Assembly (NCBI RefSeq): GCF_042657385.1
Contig: NZ_JBHSLA010000001.1
Coordinates: 558,001 to 622,000 of the forward strand
DNA from: Algorimicrobium hallyeonense
GTDB taxonomy: Bacteria; Bacteroidota; Bacteroidia; Flavobacteriales; Flavobacteriaceae
Length of the DNA stretch: 64,000 nucleotides
Direction of reading: 5' to 3'
In this document: piece by piece, positions 63,257 to 64,000 of the stretch
Layout of the letters: every line of letters starts with the position of its first letter
How positions within the stretch are numbered: the first letter of the stretch is position 1
The notes under the pieces: model-generated
What the model saw: the letters and a program-made list of their open reading frames with translations, nothing else
Told to the model about the DNA's origin: nothing
Databases searched by the model: none
Position numbers and translations under genes: made by a program

Positions 63257-64000
63257 ATGAAGAAAATAGCGTTACTCGTTCTTTTTATATCGTTACTAGG
63301 TTGTAAAAAGCACTATACTCCTGAAAATAAAATCAAAGAAGACGTCACTTTTTTAGCCGATGATAAATTAGAAGGTCGCGAAACGGGCACCAAAGGTGAA
63401 CAGGAAGCGGCTGCATATATTGTGAAGCGTTTTGAAGAAATGGGTATTACTGGAAAAGGAACCAATAATTATTATCAGACCTTTACCTTCAAGCCAAAGA
63501 ATGATCCACACGGTGAAGTTTCTTACACGGAAAACAGCCAAGACAGTACCATTACCGGAACCAACGTTTTAGGCTATATTGATAATCAAGCCGAAAACAC
63601 CATCATTATTGGTGCGCACTATGATCATTTAGGTTATGGCGCTCAAGGTTCACTACATAAAGGTGAAAGAGCCATTCATAATGGTGCTGATGATAATGCC
63701 AGTGGTGTGGCTGTTATGTTGGATTTGGCAGGGAAATTAAAAGGTGTTAATACAGCAAATAACTATTTGTTTATGGCGTTTTCAGGTGAAGAAATGGGCT
63801 TATTAGGTTCTAATTATTTCGCCAAAAATCCGACAATAGATAGTAAAGCGGTGAGCTATATGATTAATATGGATATGGTTGGTCGTTTAAAGCCAGATAG
63901 CACATTAGCGGTTTATGGGACAGGAACGTCACCTATTTTCAAGCAAGTTTTAAGTTCACATAATGATAAGTTTAAATTAATTGAAAATGAATCTGGTGTT
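63257..64000 (+). CDS. M28 family metallopeptidase, partial (3' end beyond window)
   Basis: First 248 residues visible. Lipoprotein signal MKKIALLVLFISLLGC (lipobox Cys16). Two-zinc ligands as in aminopeptidase S/IAP: His in GAHYDHLG, Asp in GADDNASG, Glu pair in SGEEMGLLGS, Asp in NMDMVGRL. It removes N-terminal amino acids from peptides outside the cytoplasm. The frame is open at the window edge (ESGV), so the final His ligand and C-terminus cannot be judged. Confidence 0.93.
   Translation, partial: MKKIALLVLFISLLGCKKHYTPENKIKEDVTFLADDKLEGRETGTKGEQEAAAYIVKRFEEMGITGKGTNNYYQTFTFKPKNDPHGEVSYTENSQDSTITGTNVLGYIDNQAENTIIIGAHYDHLGYGAQGSLHKGERAIHNGADDNASGVAVMLDLAGKLKGVNTANNYLFMAFSGEEMGLLGSNYFAKNPTIDSKAVSYMINMDMVGRLKPDSTLAVYGTGTSPIFKQVLSSHNDKFKLIENESGV

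Noticed and set aside
1..64000. CRISPR arrays, insertion sequences, prophage, rRNA operon
   Set aside because: No regularly spaced repeats, transposase or phage-type gene, or rRNA stretch was found by reading both strands.

Overview
The window is AT-rich chromosomal DNA from a member of the Bacteroidota, most likely a marine Flavobacteriaceae. The evidence is two type IX secretion C-terminal sorting domains, TANNTTTG-type -7 promoter elements, many short-signal lipoproteins and carboxypeptidase-regulatory-like/beta-barrel outer-membrane proteins, and family content (DUF4837, DUF4175, a DUF6909-like protein, head-GIN DUF2807). I cannot name a genus. No transposase, prophage, CRISPR or rRNA was seen; there is one tRNA (Cys).

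Layout. 1-14.2 kb is a long leftward block for surface glycans and sulfate activation: pseC (cut by the window edge) and pseB for pseudaminic-acid precursors; cysN, cysD, cysC, a doubled DUF2061 protein and cysQ for APS/PAPS; rfbD, rfbC, rfbA and rfbB for dTDP-L-rhamnose; a Wzz-like chain-length protein; a DUF6909-like protein; a GH3-like protein; and an M23 peptidase. 14.3-18.4 kb holds tatA and a leftward pgk - LysM transglycosylase - DUF4837 lipoprotein group. 18.6-29.1 kb carries holB, an OmpH/Skp-like lipoprotein, a methyltransferase, mnmG bracketed by two GTTCCACGTGGAAC palindromes (parS-like), ybeY, a large DUF4175 protein and gltX. 29.2-35.9 kb carries membrane and small conserved proteins, glnS, a Zn-ribbon protein and folB. 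36.0-36.4 kb is tRNA-Cys followed by debris: a degenerate copy of its 3' half, a perfect 15-bp inverted repeat and a gene remnant.

36.4-43.7 kb: a LysE exporter, a DUF2807 protein, rnr, then two divergent T9SS-exported leucine-rich-repeat proteins separated by 749 bp of very AT-rich DNA. That gap has a perfect DnaA box, iteron-like repeats and TGTTAATA clusters and is my candidate chromosomal origin. With the parS-like sites about 18-20 kb away, the window may be the oriC/centromere region of the chromosome, although dnaA, dnaN, parA and parB are not here.

43.8-64 kb: rpiB, a CDF exporter, a GNAT, a double OmpA-domain protein, an S41 peptidase overlapping rnpA, M1 and S8 peptidases, an MBL-fold hydrolase, DUF202, an SLC13-type transporter, a CPA1-type antiporter with a TrkA-N domain, lepA, an outer-membrane beta-barrel protein, a PD40/TolB-like lipoprotein whose 3' end is duplicated downstream as 67-bp tandem repeats, and an M28 peptidase cut by the right edge.

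The annotation rests on reading the sequence and recalling family signatures; no searches were run.
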